A stretch of DNA of 64,000 bases, from NCBI GenBank assembly GCA_016801885.1, contig CM028887.1, forward strand, positions 25,715,115 to 25,779,114, given 5' to 3'. The stretch's first letter is position 1. Every line of letters starts with the position of its first letter. The position numbers and the translations under genes are program-made. Shown here piece after piece: positions 31,515 to 42,775 of this stretch. The notes below the pieces were generated by a model that saw nothing but the letters and a program-made list of their open reading frames with translations, made no database searches and was not told the DNA's origin. Source of the DNA: Toxotes chatareus. Lineage: Eukaryota; Chordata; Actinopteri; Toxotidae.

Positions 31515-31676
31515 CTATGAGCAGACACAAGGAGCTATTGAGCAGTGTGACATCAAACACATGCACATGGAGCTGACGCTGCAGGACATCATGCCAGTAG
31601 TAGATAAGACATATGTCTAACTGAATAATGAGCAAGCACTGCCAATCAATTACCGACCTCAGACGACTCAAGGTAC

Positions 31677-31822
31677 GTAGTGATGACTTCTGTCTGTGTG
31701 TTGGCCTTGGGGTCCGGCTTGCGGGAGAAGAACAGGGGGTTGTTCTGGATGATGCACGGAAACGTCTGGAAGCGTTTGTAAACAGAGAATGCCATGGCTG
31801 CAGTCGCCATCTCACAAATGAC
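31677..31822 (-). CDS. Gene 2: RRM3 second-half exon
   Basis: This 146-nt minus-strand exon has acceptor gcttag|GTC, phase 0 start, phase 2 end at AC|gtacct. It encodes VICEMATAAMAFSVYKRFQT (beta3/RNP1-like and helix 2) and FPCIIQNNPLFFSRKPDPKA (beta4). It completes the RRM begun at 31,975-32,115. The partner region of copy B at the right edge is replaced by transposon sequence, so this is the only RRM3 in the window. Confidence 0.75.
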
Positions 31823-31974
31823 CTAAGCAGGAAGAGGCACAACATCACATCAACAGCATGTTACATGTCAGCCCAGGACAGAGCTGTGTGTGAGGACACG
31901 GATCTTCAGGACAGGGGTGGCTGAGGATCTCATGGATTAGCATGTCTGCAGCTGCACAGACAAACAGCCCTCAC

Positions 31975-32115
31975 CATGTTGTTGTTGAGCACGAGGGTCT
32001 TGATGACGGTACCAAAGCGTGGCACCAGTTTTTGGACCTCAGAGGAGCCAGAGGACATGTTGGGGACATTACTGATCACCAAGAGCCTGCTCCAGCCCAC
32101 TGGAACAGTACTCTC
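31975..32115 (-). CDS. Gene 2: RRM3 first-half exon
   Basis: Forty-seven codons, phase 0 at both ends (acceptor ctccag|GAG, donor ATG|gtgagg). The sequence RLLVISNVPNMSSGSSEVQK is beta1 (RNP2-like) and helix 1, then LVPRFGTVIKTLVLNNNM is beta2. The LVISNVP/EVQKLVPRFG pattern is typical of matrin-3/ZNF638/RBM20-type RRMs. It lies between the two duplicate copies. Confidence 0.8.
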
Positions 32116-32600
32116 CTGGAGGACATAAAAGGACATACAGTCACTAATTAGCCAGCGGATAATTAGTGGATCAAGGTACACAGAAGACTAAAGCAGAAGA
32201 TAAACAGAAGACATATTCATTACCATCAGTAAATGAGGGTTTCTGCAATATTACTATACCCGTGAAAAAAACTGTTTTCTTACTTTAATGTACTTTCCAT
32301 CAAAAACTAGTTGTAAAGTTCCAGCAGACGTCACGTTTTACAGGACTGTCCCTGTTTATCTACATCTAAAATGTAGGACAGGGACAAGTGAACACTACTA
32401 CTGCTGCAGTTTGACAGTAAGGTCCTTCAGCCTGATTTAGGTTTATTACTTTAAAGAGCTTCGTGTAAATGTACATTTGGATCATCTACACTTGTCCCTG
32501 GTGTATTTCCAGCAAAGTTTATTAACGTGCACTGTCCTTGTTACATCAAGGAATAAATAAGATGAAGTGCATAGAAATATCTAATGGTAGAAATACTCAC

Positions 32601-32642
32601 TAATGGCTCCACTGATCCCATCAGCAGATTGTAGAGAGCCAC
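32601..32642 (-). CDS. Gene 2: 14-codon exon between RRM2 and RRM3
   Basis: Same as 2,399-2,440: VALYNLLMGSVEPL, phase 0 at both ends. It joins in frame after ...RIGLSTP of RRM2 and before the RRM3 exon. Confidence 0.6.
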
Positions 32643-32715
32643 CTGTGTAAAGAGGTTTTTACTGTTTATCAGCAGTTACTGCTCAAGGTTCACAAACAAC
32701 TAGAAATGCTGCACT

Positions 32716-34372
32716 AGATTAGATTAGATTCAACTTTATTGTCATTACACATGTACAAGGACAGGGTAACCAAATGCAGTTTAGCATCTAACCAGAAGTG
32801 CAAAGCAGCAAGTGCAGGATATAAAGTGTCTACAGTTGAGATATATATTTACAATCAACAGATATATAGATGGGTATTCTATGGACAAAACTGACAGTTA
32901 AATAGGTACTGTTACCATACTATACAGATACATTATGCCTCTAAATGTTATGTACAAGTATACAGGTAGATAGGTAAGATGAACATACCATACAGCTAAG
33001 TTTGTAGTACTTAACAGATGAATTGTACTGCTAAATATATGTACACTATAAAGAGAAGAAAACAGACTGGTGATGCAGATAGTAGGAAAGTGTGGAGATG
33101 AGGAGATGTGAGGAGTATGGATGGTGCGGCAGGGGGAAGGGGGTGGTGGGGGGTGGGTAGGATTGTGTGGGAGGTGGAAGTGGGCGTGGACGAGTTCAGT
33201 AAGGATACAGCTGTGGGGAAAAAGCTGGTCCTGAGTCTGCTCGTTTTTGTGCGGAGGCTCCTGAAGCGCCTCCCGGAGGGCAGGAGGTTAAACAGTCTAT
33301 GTGCAGGGTGAGAGGAGTCCTTGAGAATGCTGTGAGCTCGTCACAGGCAGCATTTCCTCTGGATGTCCTCAATGGTGGGAAGTGGAGTCCCTGTTATGCG
33401 TTGGGCAGTTTTCACCACCCGCTGCAGCGCCTTTCGGTCAGTGACTGAACAGTTCCCATACCAGACTGTGATACAGCTGGTCAGGAAGCTCTCAATCACA
33501 GACCAGTAGAAGTTCACCAAAACGGCTGAGGACAGGTGATTCTTTTTCAGTGTCCTCAGGAAGAAGAGGTGCTGGTGAGCCTTCTTGACCAGGCTGGAGG
33601 TGTTGGTGGACCAGGACAGGTCCTCTGTAATGTGGGTCCCCAGGAACGAGACACGTTCAACAGCCATCCCATTGATGTGGATGGGGCTGTGCAAAAGTAA
33701 TTTAGCTCATTGAGGACGGAGACATCTGTAGCTGCAGGAGTGACACTGCTGGGCTTGTAGTCACTGATGGCCTGGATGCCTTGTCACACACGCGTGGGGG
33801 TCAGAGTTGGAAAAATGTTCCTCTACCTTTAGCTTGTAGCAGTGCTTGGCCTTTTTGATGGCCCTCTTCAGGTTAGCCCTGGACTCACTGTAGGCTTGTG
33901 CATCACCTGATCTGAAGGCAGTGTCCCGGGCCTTCAGCAGGAGCCGCACCTCCTTGTTCATCCATGGCTTCTGATTAGGGTACGTGGTGATCTGTTTCTG
34001 TGTTGTGACGCTGTCAGTGGTGGTGTTGATATAATCCAGTACAGAGGAGGTATATGTATCAATGTCCGTGTGGGAGCCACAGGTGGCCTGAGAAGCAAAC
34101 ATACTCCAGTCTGTGTGTAGAAACCTGTCCTGAAGGACAGAGTCTGTCCCCGCTGGCCACACTTTGATGGTCTTCTGGATGGATCTAAAGTTTTGTCTCC
34201 TCTGGTGGGGCAGGAAACATGCTGGTGCACAGTCTTTAAGTTTGCCACAATAAATGCAGCCTCCGGGTGAGCAGTCTGTTGTTTGCTAATGGCTGCATGA
34301 AGTTCCTTCATAGCAAGCTTGGCATTAGCATCTGGGGGAATACAGCACAAGCGCAAGATGACAAAGCACATG
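32716..34372 (-). mobile_element. L2/Maui-type LINE, 5'-truncated, copy B only
   Basis: Minus strand. The 3' tail at the left has tandem GATTA (three units) and AACTTTATTGTCATTACACA. Pieces include ERVSFLGTHITEDLSWSTNT, FYWSVIESFLTSCITVWYGN (about 33,480), ITTYPNQKPWMNKEVRLLLK (about 33,960) and an endonuclease start CIPPDANAKLAMKELHAAIS (about 34,320). Most of the RT, including FADD, is deleted. It is absent at the matching site of copy A (2,515), so it is younger than the duplication. Confidence 0.8.
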
Positions 34373-34488
34373 ATGAACGACGCAAGCACACAAAAGGAAG
34401 ATATTTAATATAGAAGATTAGAGCAGAGGAGGAGACAAAGATGATGAGTGTCCTGTAAAGGATGTGGGTGAATGATGAGAGGCCTTAC

Positions 34489-34620
34489 CGGTGTGCTGAG
34501 GCCAATACGCTGTTTGACATGGATTATCTTCAGCTCACAGTCTTTAATCTTGGTGGGGATGAAGGAGTGGACTTTCACTATCTCTTGAGCAATCTCTGTG
34601 TCTGCCACTGACACAAGCAC
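34489..34620 (-). CDS. Gene 2: RRM2 second-half exon (intact)
   Basis: Forty-four open codons, acceptor gttag|GTG, donor CCG|gtaagg, phase 0 at both ends. VLVSVADTEIAQEIVKVHSF is beta3 and helix 2; KIIHVKQRIGLSTP is beta4 and exit. Together with 34,841-34,960 it forms a complete RRM. Confidence 0.75.
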
Positions 34621-34840
34621 CTAACATACAATAAGGATGTTTTTAACACGGTGCTGTAGGAAGATGAACTTTGTAACAGGTCAACAATCCAGAAACTAGT
34701 ATCTATGGACAGATTGAGTGTGTGGACTGTCCACAAAGCAGTCCCACTGAGCCTGTGATAGACAGAAGCAGCCTGCATGGCTACATGTATTACTGGTGTC
34801 CAGGTGTTTTCTCCTCTCCTCCTGGTGTGATCACACCAAC

Positions 34841-34960
34841 CTTTCCCATTTGTTTTGCCAGGATGAGGTCAGAGGGCGTGTCAAAGGGCTGGATCAGCTT
34901 GATGATGTCACTCTCTGAGCAGCTGCTCTCAGGAAGTCCTGTGATCAACACCATGCCTTT
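34841..34960 (-). CDS. Gene 2: RRM2 first-half exon (copy B only)
   Basis: Forty codons, acceptor ctacag|AAA, donor AAG|gttggt, phase 0 at both ends. KGMVLITGLPESSCSESDII is beta1 (RNP2-like MVLITGLP) and helix 1; KLIQPFDTPSDLILAKQMGK is beta2. It is missing from copy A through a 327-bp deletion. The next exon continues in frame with VLVSVADTE. Confidence 0.8.
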
Positions 34961-35019
34961 CTGTAGGAGACATTACACAACAAGTGAATAAACATTTAGC
35001 TGAACTTTTCCTTATTAAT

Positions 35020-37375
35020 TCGATTTTCCATCACTGCCGTTTATACTCCACCTGATGCTAATGTTAGCAGTGCTCTCGCACGTCTCCAGGACATTATAAA
35101 CAAACAGCAAAGAGTTCATCCCAAGGGAGTGTTTCTTTTTTGCCACCAGAGGAAACAATACACTGGACCCTGTTTATTCCAACATAAAGCAAGCATACAG
35201 AGCAGTAGCCTCTCCACATCTGGGACTATCAGATCACACATCACTGCTGCTCTTCCCTGCATACACCCCTGTTCGGAGGAAGACTGGGCCCACCGCCAAG
35301 TCCATTAAAACCTGGCACGCACCAACTGGAACATTTTTGAACGTCAGCCCCTGGAGGACTATACAGAGACTGTACTTTTTCTATAAAAAGCTGCACAGTT
35401 AATGTGACAGTAAACAAGAACATCAAGGTTTATCCAAACCAAAAACCAGGGATGACCAAGGAAGTACGGGATCTGTTGAGGGCCCGAAACACAGCCTTGA
35501 AATCTGGGGATAAAGTCCTGTATAACCAGACAAGAGCAGACCTGAAAAGAGGCATCAAGGCTGCAAAGGCAGAATACAAGAGGAAAGTGGAGGACTATCT
35601 GGCAAATAGCAACTCACGGCAAGTCTGGCAAGGAATACAACACCTCACCAACTACAAAGGAGCTACATCTGGGTCAGTCAGCACAGACCTCTCACTGGCA
35701 GAGGAACTGAACCATTTCTTTGCCCACTTTGAAGTTGGAAAACCCCATACAGCCACTAAACACTGCCAGACCTACACCCCCCCAGCCCTCACTCTCAAGG
35801 AACATCAAGTTTGCGTGGTTGTAGAGAAGATCAACCCGAGGAAAGCAGCCGGGCCGGATGGAGGACTCGGGAAGGTACTAAAAGCCTGTGCCCACCAGCT
35901 GGCGGGGTCCTTACCCGGATTTTCAACCTCTCTCTGACACAGGCAACCATCCCTCCCTGCCTCAAGTCAGCTACCATCGTTCCGGTTGGAAAAAAAAACT
36001 CAATACACAGCCTGAATGACTACAGACCCATTGCATTAACATCTGTGGTCATGAAATGCTTTGAAAGACTTGTGGCCCAGCACATTAAAAGGCTCCTCCC
36101 ACTCTCCTTCGACCATCATCAGTTTGCATAACAGGTCAACAGAGGATGCCATCAGCATTGCCCTCCATACCGTCCTGTCCCACCTGGAGCAGCCGGGGAG
36201 CTATGTTAGGACACTCTTTGTTGATTTTAGTTCAGCTTTTAACACAACAGTCCCACAGATACTGGTAAATAAAGTGCATGCCCTGGATTTCCCTTCCTCC
36301 AGCTGTGCCTGGATTAAGGACTTTTAACAGACCGAGCGCAAAAACAAGACTTGGCCCCCACTGTTCCTTCACACTCACACACAGCACTGGCTCCCCCATG
36401 GCTGCGTGCTTAGCCCTCTCCTGTATACCCTGTACACCCACCACTCACTCCTCAAACACCATCATCAAATTTGCTGCTGACACCACTGTTGTTGGAGGAG
36501 GTGAGTCACTTTACAGAGAGGACATACAGAGACTGGCTAAATGGTGTGACAGAAATAACTTGTTGCTCAACACATGAAAAACCAAGGAGATGGTGAGAGA
36601 CGTCCGAAGGAAGAGGACCGAACCACCCCCTCTCTACATAAATGGTGCCCTGGTGGAGAGGGTCTGAACCTTCAAGTTCCTGCGGACCTACATCTCTGAG
36701 GACCTCTCCTGGTCAGCCAACACCCCAACCCTGGTAAAGAAGGCCCAGCAGCCTTTGCACTTCTTGAGACCGCTCCAAACCTGCTGGTGTCCTTCGATCA
36801 CATGACAATCCAGGCAGTGTTATATGGCATTACTGTGTGGTACTCTGGATGCTCTGCTGGGGACAAGAGGATGCTGCAGAGGGTCATCAGGACAGCAGAA
36901 AAAATCACGGGCTGTCCACTGCCATCTCTTGAGGACATCTCCAGCTCTCACCATCTCTCCAGAGCTGAGAGAATCCTCAGAGACCCCTACCATCCGTCCC
37001 ACCAGCTGTTCAGCCTGTTACCCTCAGGAAAACGTCTCCGGAGCATCAAGGCCAGGACAAAGCGCCTGAAGAACACTTCTTTTCCCTTAGGCAATAAAAA
37101 GCATTAATTCAGCCCAAAAAATCACAATTCATTAACAGCCTTGAATTTATTCATGATTTATATTTGTTATGTTTTTAGATTATACAATTATCTGTTTTAG
37201 ATTATAATTTAGTTACCTTTATTTTTACATTTTATTAAATAATTTATGTCTTCAAAGGTTGACTGGAGTGATGTACTGGAAACAAGCACTTAAACAGACA
37301 GCACTTTTAATTTCGTTGTACTTCTTTTTGTGCAATGACAATAAACGGATTCTATTCTATTCTATTTTATTACTA
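35020..37375 (+). mobile_element. L2/Maui-type LINE, 5'-truncated, copy B
   Basis: Same insertion as 2,897-5,195, with slightly more 5' sequence (VYTPPDANVSSALARLQDII region at about 35,040). RT boxes: MKCFERLVAQHIKRL, VDFSSAFNTTVPQILV, degenerate FAADTTVVG, then YGITVWYSGCSAGDKR. The tail ends TTCTATTCTATTCTATTTTA. Frameshifts differ slightly from copy A. Confidence 0.85.
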
Positions 37376-37489
37376 CATTTCCAAACATCAAATTGTGTTT
37401 CCAGACTGATGAGGGGGAAAATGACCTGAAAGGATTTTAGTATCAGGCTGAAACACAAGAAAATGTGATGGAAGTGAAGGAAACTGTAC

Positions 37490-37521
37490 CTCATCAGACG
37501 TCTTGTGTTCAGCCTCAGCTC
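37490..37521 (-). CDS. Gene 2: 32-nt micro-exon before RRM2
   Basis: AEAEHKTSDE, the same as 5,312-5,343. It joins in phase 0 to the RRM2 first-half exon (...TSDE-KGMVLITG). Confidence 0.5.
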
Positions 37522-37760
37522 CTGCAGTGGGGAGTAGGAGGGGAAGATGCTACACTCACTATGTTTTCATACACATCACAACTACAAGACAGCAAAAGCA
37601 AGACATCACAAACCAGACTACATGTGACTAAGCAACAATTTATTCCATGTGATCATGTACAGTTTAACTAGATATACTGAGTATTTGTTGACAGTGATAG
37701 ATGTGGATATATTAGCACTGACTGCCTGCAGACTAGCAGTGGCGGTTTTTGTTGTCCTAC

Positions 37761-37806
37761 CTGAGTCTTCCCGGCAGGACCCTTCTCCTGTCCTGAAGCA
37801 GGTTTG
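37761..37806 (-). pseudogene. Gene 2: linker micro-exon, one base short
   Basis: Partner of 5,584-5,630. It has CCC where copy A has CCCC, so the frame that joins correctly to the next micro-exon is lost. The difference is in a homopolymer and could be a sequencing error. Confidence 0.45.
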
Positions 37807-37870
37807 CTGTGAAGTCAGAAATAATCATATCTGAGTGCAGGTTTGAAATGGGCAGGTTGAGTGAACAACA

Positions 37871-38870
37871 TACACTACTCACAATAAGTTAGGGAAATTG
37901 TTATTTACATGAGTGCTTTTCCTATTTGGTCTGAATTTTAACGAAATAAGTAAAAGTTCCTTTGATATTACTAATAATGAATGAGAAGAAACACCCTTTT
38001 CATTAGTTTAATATTTATTACCCCAAAAATTTTGACAATACCAAGGAAAGCCCCGAATAACAAAAATTGACAATGTCAGTAGCAGGTGTTTCCACCATTT
38101 GCTGCAATGACAGCTTGACAGCGATGTCTCATGCTCCTCACTGGCCTCATGATGTTGTTCTGAGGCAATGCGTTCCACTCTTCCACAAGTGCTACAGGCA
38201 GTTCTGCCAGGTGACGTGGGGGTGGGGTACGATCATCCAGTCTCTGCTTCAGCTGGTCCCAGACGTGCTCTATGGGGTTCAGGTCAGGGGACATTGCTGG
38301 CCATACCATATGAGACACTCCGACTTCCTGAAGTGGAGCTGTGACAATTCTGGCGCGATGTGGTGGAGCATTATCATCCATGAACAGAAAGTTGGGGGTG
38401 TGCTGGTGGAATTGGGGGATGATGATGGGTTCTATGATGTCTCTGAGGTAAGAACGTGCAGTGACTGATCCATCTACAATAACCAAATCTGTCTTGCACT
38501 GACTGGTGATGCCTGCCCAGACTGCTGCACCTCCTCCACCAAAGCAAACCTGTGTCTGTGTCTTGATGTAAGTCTGCTGATGACACACCAAGTTCATGAG
38601 CAACATCTGACTGCCTGCACGCTACGGCCAGGTGGCGCTGCTCGTCCGTCCAGTGACGTCCTGTGTTCATGGCTGTTTGAATGATGAACTTGGAATGACT
38701 TATTGACAACACCAGCCTTTTATACCCACAGAATGTTGAAATTGATGCCACATTGAAAAGGCTTGTCTCCTAGTATTACTTGGTATTGGCCCCAATATGT
38801 AAGGCACACTGTACACAGTGAGACCATTACATGGAAAACACAAAATGAGGTGTGTCTATCACCCCAATAC
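37871..38870 (-). mobile_element. Tc1-like transposon, copy B
   Basis: Minus-strand open frame at 38,076-38,606 (176 codons) covers the C-terminal half of the transposase: CFGGGGAAVWAGIT, FLFMDDNAPPHRARIV (catalytic Asp), SPDLNPIEHVWDQLKQRLDD (catalytic Glu), ending VIAANGGNTCY. The upstream half, with the DNA-binding domain and first Asp, is missing or decayed. The left end is ACTACTCACAATAAGTTAGGG. It lies where the second half of RRM1 would be expected. Confidence 0.85.
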
Positions 38871-39185
38871 AATTACCTCCCTATCCAAAAAACCTCTGAA
38901 GTGAAACAAACACCATGTGTATGACATCCACTGAGTCTCTCATCTATCTTAATACAACAAAACAGAAAAGAAGCATCCTCTGTTTTCAAGAAATGGACTG
39001 ATTACTGAAACATGTTCTTTCTTTTTGCCTGTAATATTCACGACATGAGCAAACTGCAACACTGACTACACTTGGTTTTTCTTGTTTTTTTTTCCTCTCA
39101 TCTGTTTGAAACTGCTCTGGAACATCAAATCTCAAAGTGAAATTTCTTGTAAAACACATGAACATGTAGATACTCTTAGACGTAC

Positions 39186-39401
39186 CTTCTGTCCTTGGCT
39201 CTTCTCTCTCTCTTCTTCTGAGCACGGCATGAGGATCACGTTGTTGATCTTGCCAAAGGACTCGACCAAGTCAGTAACTTCCTGCTCCGAGGCGTGGTTT
39301 GGAATGCCTGTCAGATAAAGCAGACCATCTGAAACAGACGAGCCCAGAGAGGCTGGAGTGGCTGTTTTCTTCTTCTTCTTGGCTGGAGGAGGCCTGGCAC
39401 A
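39186..39401 (-). CDS. Gene 2: RRM1 first-half exon
   Basis: Seventy-two open codons as in copy A: PPPAKKKKKTATPASLGSS, then DGLLYLTGIPNHASEQEVTD and LVESFGKINNVILMPC. Donor AAG|gtacgt. No exon with the matching beta3-beta4 half was found between here and 37,806. Either that half is lost or it is too diverged to see. Confidence 0.75.
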
Positions 39402-39539
39402 CTACAAAGCAACAGCATTAGTCTTTGCTTAGTTTTAGGCTGAAAGAAGTGTGTAGACATAGTTAGCTGTGGCTGAGCTTGGTCCAAAACAGTGGAATTC
39501 TGTGACAAGCTTTACACAACTAAAGAGAAAAACAGCCAC

Positions 39540-39708
39540 TGTGTCAGCCGCCTTGTTACTTGCTGTCTCAGCCATCTTAGTTCCAGTCTTCATCCCGCTC
39601 TTGACAGTTGTGATGTTGGACTGTCCACGTTTGGAGCTGTGAGCCGCCTTAGAGGAGGGTGGATGTCGGCATGGTGTGGACGCTTCCCGCCGATGCCAGA
39701 GGAACCCC
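39540..39708 (-). pseudogene. Gene 2: basic linker exon, frameshifted
   Basis: Partner of 7,353-7,520 with one extra base near 39,687 (TTCCCGCC versus TTCCACC). The copy A frame then meets a TAA stop after TSTLL. The rest, SSKAAHSSKRGQSNITTVKS, is conserved in the other frame. Confidence 0.5.
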
Positions 39709-39951
39709 CTGTAGACACAGCACGAAGCAAAGGGAGGAGGGAAAGCAAAGAAAGCTCCACATCACTCTTGTGTAAGGCTCCAAAACTAGAAGTGATGTCA
39801 GAAATCTCAGGTAAACAACACGTAAAGTGGGATTTTAGCTGAGCACAGACAAACTCTCTTCCCCGTTAGCAGATGACTTTAAAAGAGCTTTCCAGAGTCA
39901 GACTCTGAACATACATCAGTCTGTAAAGAACAAAGCTACACACTGACTAAC

Positions 39952-40276
39952 CTGATGATTCCTTGTCCTTCCTCTCTGGAGGAGGAGGAGGAGGTTGGGT
40001 GTGAGTGAGAGGGACTGTGTGAGCCGGAGCTGTAACAGAGTTGTACACTGTCCCACTTTGTAGACGCTGTGCCTGCTCTCTAGCCTGTGGTCTACCTGTG
40101 CAGTGGTGGAAGCGAGGGAGATGGTGAGGGAGCAGAGCTTCCCGTGTGGCCTGTGGGGATGGGGGCCCACCCTGTGTTTGTTGTGAGGAGGACTTGGGGT
40201 GGGAGAACCTGAGAGGCTCCGAGACACGGAATGGGATGGAGAGCTCCCACAGAGCTCGGCTGCCATATGGTCTGCT
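39952..40276 (-). pseudogene. Gene 2: Pro/Ser/His-rich exon, one base short
   Basis: Partner of 7,763-8,088. It has GAGGGAGC where copy A has GAGGGGAGC, shifting the frame near 40,128. Splice sites are kept. Confidence 0.45.
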
Positions 40277-40486
40277 CTGACTGGATAACACATTGAGTGA
40301 CAGACATAAGCAGTGAAATGACAGAGTAAAGTTGTGTCAAGTGGCAGCTTAAACAGCGGCATTTTTCTTGTGTGGCCTCATCTGAAATGTTTTGGAGCAG
40401 CCTACTGACAGGAGTGATTCCTCCCCAGCTCATGCTCACAGCTAAAAACACATTATTGGAAACAGAAGAACAAGAGTCCAGCTGAC

Positions 40487-40516
40487 CTTGGCAGACTTGG
40501 TTTCCAGTCAGGGTAC
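40487..40516 (-). CDS. Gene 2: 30-nt micro-exon
   Basis: YPDWKPSLPR, identical to copy A at 8,298-8,327. It is the most 5' exon of gene 2 that I recognise. Confidence 0.4.
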
Positions 40517-40865
40517 CTTCAGAGACACACAAACATCTGTTAGCATGTCATCAAACATCTGACTCCTAAACCTGTATTTAGAAGGAATTCGAAAATTCAA
40601 CTGTACGTATCAATACAAAGCTGCACTTTTCAAAACCTGCAATAAACAGTGAGTTAAATAATATTCAATGCAATGTGAAACGGTCACTTGTAGCACGAGG
40701 GCCACTCAGAATGAGCTCCTTACTCTGCAGCTCCATTCACATTTAGCCTTTTTCTACAGCCTGCACATCAGTGACATGTTTGACTCTCAGCAATTCCGCC
40801 AGTTTTCCTGGTCCAGATCTTTGCTCACTCACTGATTCCTCTGCCAACAAAGCTAAATGTTCTGA

Positions 40866-41428
40866 TGATTCAAACGCCTCCAGAAAAACTTTAATGAAGA
40901 GACTTTTTTATGTGACCTGACACAAGTTGAATGGCACAGAATTGGTCTTATCCCTGACGTGGAAGACGCCTGGACATACTTTAAAACTTTGTTGGTCTGA
41001 GCTTATTGGCCATAAACAGCACCTATGGTGTAAAGCAAATTCTTCTAATGAAACATCAGACTGGCAGACATACAGGGCAATAAGAAACAAATGAAACATC
41101 CAGCTTTTTCAAACAGCAACTCGTTGCCAATCGCTCTGACCCTCAAAAATTCTGGAACACTGTCAAATCAATAGAAAAGAAAAATCTGTCTTCCCATTTG
41201 CCCACTGTTATTAAATCTGATGGTATTGTGTCACAGAAAAAAATGGATTATTTCAACAGACATTTTGTCAAAGCTGGTTGTGCCTCCTCCCAATTTTCCT
41301 CCATCCACCCCATCATCTGTCACTCATCCATCTTCTCCAGGACATCCCCTCTTCTCCTTCCAGCCTATTCTGGAGTCTGAGGTCCTTGCAGAGCTGCGCA
41401 CCCTGGACACTCACAAATCTGCTGGACT
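40866..41428 (+). mobile_element. LINE endonuclease-RT linker fragment, copy B only
   Basis: Plus-strand pieces: WQTYRAIRNK, FWNTVKSIEKKNLSSHLPTV, KSDGIVSQKKMDYFNRHFVK, ESEVLAELRTLDTHKSAGL. This is the region just upstream of RT in a fish LINE. It replaces the 8.67-12.87 kb segment of copy A, which instead holds the endonuclease and C-terminal parts of a similar element. Confidence 0.65.
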
Positions 41429-42006
41429 CAGTAAAACTGAGTTTAAGCATTGACATTACTAGGAAAATATATGGAAAGTGACTGGCTGAAAATCTTGAAG
41501 TAAGCTGAACTAAAAGTGTTAAGTTGTTGAAAGAAAAAGAGACATTTTGAAGGGGACATAAAAACAGTTTATTTGTTCTCTAAGAAGAAGAAATTGTGTC
41601 CAACTCATTAAGATGAACAGCAGATATGAATGTGCACAAGTCTAACTGTGTAATGTGCAAGTGTAATGCAGACATTTGAGACAGCAACAGCTAAAACCTG
41701 CTGAGAACATTGTGAGTGAATTCTTAGAGGATGAGTGTAACTGTACTGGAGACTGAGTTCCAATGTAGTCAATTTGGAGGTAACTGGCTATAGAGCCTGA
41801 TGCTGCTATATGGCCACAATGGTGTCAGCATGAAGAGAGAGGGAAGAAGAAGGGCTGAAAGAAAAGCTGTTGACATTTCTCCTTGTGAACAGCAAAGTAT
41901 TTAGCAGCCTGTTTGAGAAGAAAGAGCAATGAGGCTGGCTCCAGCAAAAAAAGGGCTGACCAAGGGGACACTGTCCCAGTACTGAGCAAACCTAACATGT
42001 GACATT

Positions 42007-42357
42007 CTACTGACATTGTGAAGACAATGAGTCAGTGCAAGAGAAGATTTTTGGGGGGAGGGAGTATATTTTTGCTTTTAGGGTCTTGTGTCCAAGAGAC
42101 AGAAGCACTCTTTGAATGAAGTCAAAGGTGTTGTTGTGTTGTTGAGGGTATTCCAAGTTGAAGGCGTAAATAAGTGGAAAGAGAAGGCACATGGCATGTG
42201 TCAGATTTTTAAGGCCATCCATCAGCACTGTTCCCTCCAAAATGATTGCAGTACCTGAAGCCTGTAGGTGCAGTGAGTCAGGAGAGTCCACACTGTGCTG
42301 AGGAATCAGTGTCAGGATCCCGATTGAGGTGTGGGACATGTGTGGGTCATCATCGTC
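42007..42357 (-). CDS. SAMD3-like gene, terminal exon, copy B
   Basis: Open minus-strand exon with acceptor cttag|GAC and stop TAG at 42,007. It reads DDDDPHMSHTSIGILTLIPQ, SGTAIILEGTVLMDGLKNLT, AMCLLFPLIYAFNLEYPQ and FDFIQRVLLSLGHKTLKAKI, ending ...SLSSQCQ. This C-terminal region (ILEG..VMD..LP.A.CLLFGL.Y.LNLDYP) belongs to a large fish family usually named sterile alpha motif domain-containing protein 3-like. Its function is not established. Several family copies occur in most fish genomes. Confidence 0.65.
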   Translation of the reverse strand, partial: DDDDPHMSHTSIGILTLIPQHSVDSPDSLHLQASGTAIILEGTVLMDGLKNLTHAMCLLFPLIYAFNLEYPQQHNNTFDFIQRVLLSLGHKTLKAKIYSLPPKIFSCTDSLSSQCQ

Positions 42358-42639
42358 CTAAGAAGAAGAAGAGCAAGCACAAGTACATGTTAGTTATCAC
42401 CTTGCCTATCTCTGGTTCTTTGTCAGTGCAACATGTGGGCAGACTGATGACAGGGTATATAGAGCAATCCTTAAGTTACATTTAATACCTTTTAATAGCT
42501 TTTTACTACCTTTGGATTTTATTTTAAAACCATCAGGACACTGAGTTGCAAGTGTTAATCAGCGACCTTATTAACGTTGACTTAGATTTTGACATATATG
42601 AGACTATAGACAACAGAATAGATTTAGAGACTGACTGAT

Positions 42640-42775
42640 GTTGTTGAACAAACTGTAGACACTGTATATCCTGCACTTTCTGCTTTAGCACTTGTGGTTA
42701 GATGCTAAACTGCATTTGGTTACCTTGTCCTTGTACATGTGTAATGACTATAAAGTTGAATGTAATGACATTTCT
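42640..42775 (+). mobile_element. 3' tail of a LINE (plus), copy B
   Basis: Same as 13,985-14,130: reverse complement of the 3' end of the element at 32,716. Confidence 0.5.

Larger units (their letters stand above)
1..31615. repeat. Copy A of the ~32 kb direct duplication
   Basis: The first 50 bases recur at 32,207. Order and orientation of shared blocks are then kept along the whole window: introns, host exons, Tc1 copies, the LINE at 2.9-5.2 kb, the MITE and the CT/GA tracts. Copy A differs by several LINE insertions, a hAT element, a 327-bp deletion at 2,896/2,897 and a 715-bp deletion at 26,231. Homology probably extends left of the window, since the sequence corresponding to 31,620-32,206 has no partner here. 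Shared blocks look almost identical by eye. Confidence 0.9.

Noticed and set aside
37761..37860. Longer exon reading SDMIISDFTANLLQDRRRVL
   Set aside because: The shorter exon after ttcacag gives the correct phase with the next micro-exon in copy A. The longer reading does not.
39540..39545. Apparent loss of the splice donor in copy B (GTGG|GTG changed to GTGGCTG)
   Set aside because: The donor ACA|gtgg slightly upstream is kept in both copies and gives phase 0 into RRM1, so the change is probably harmless.
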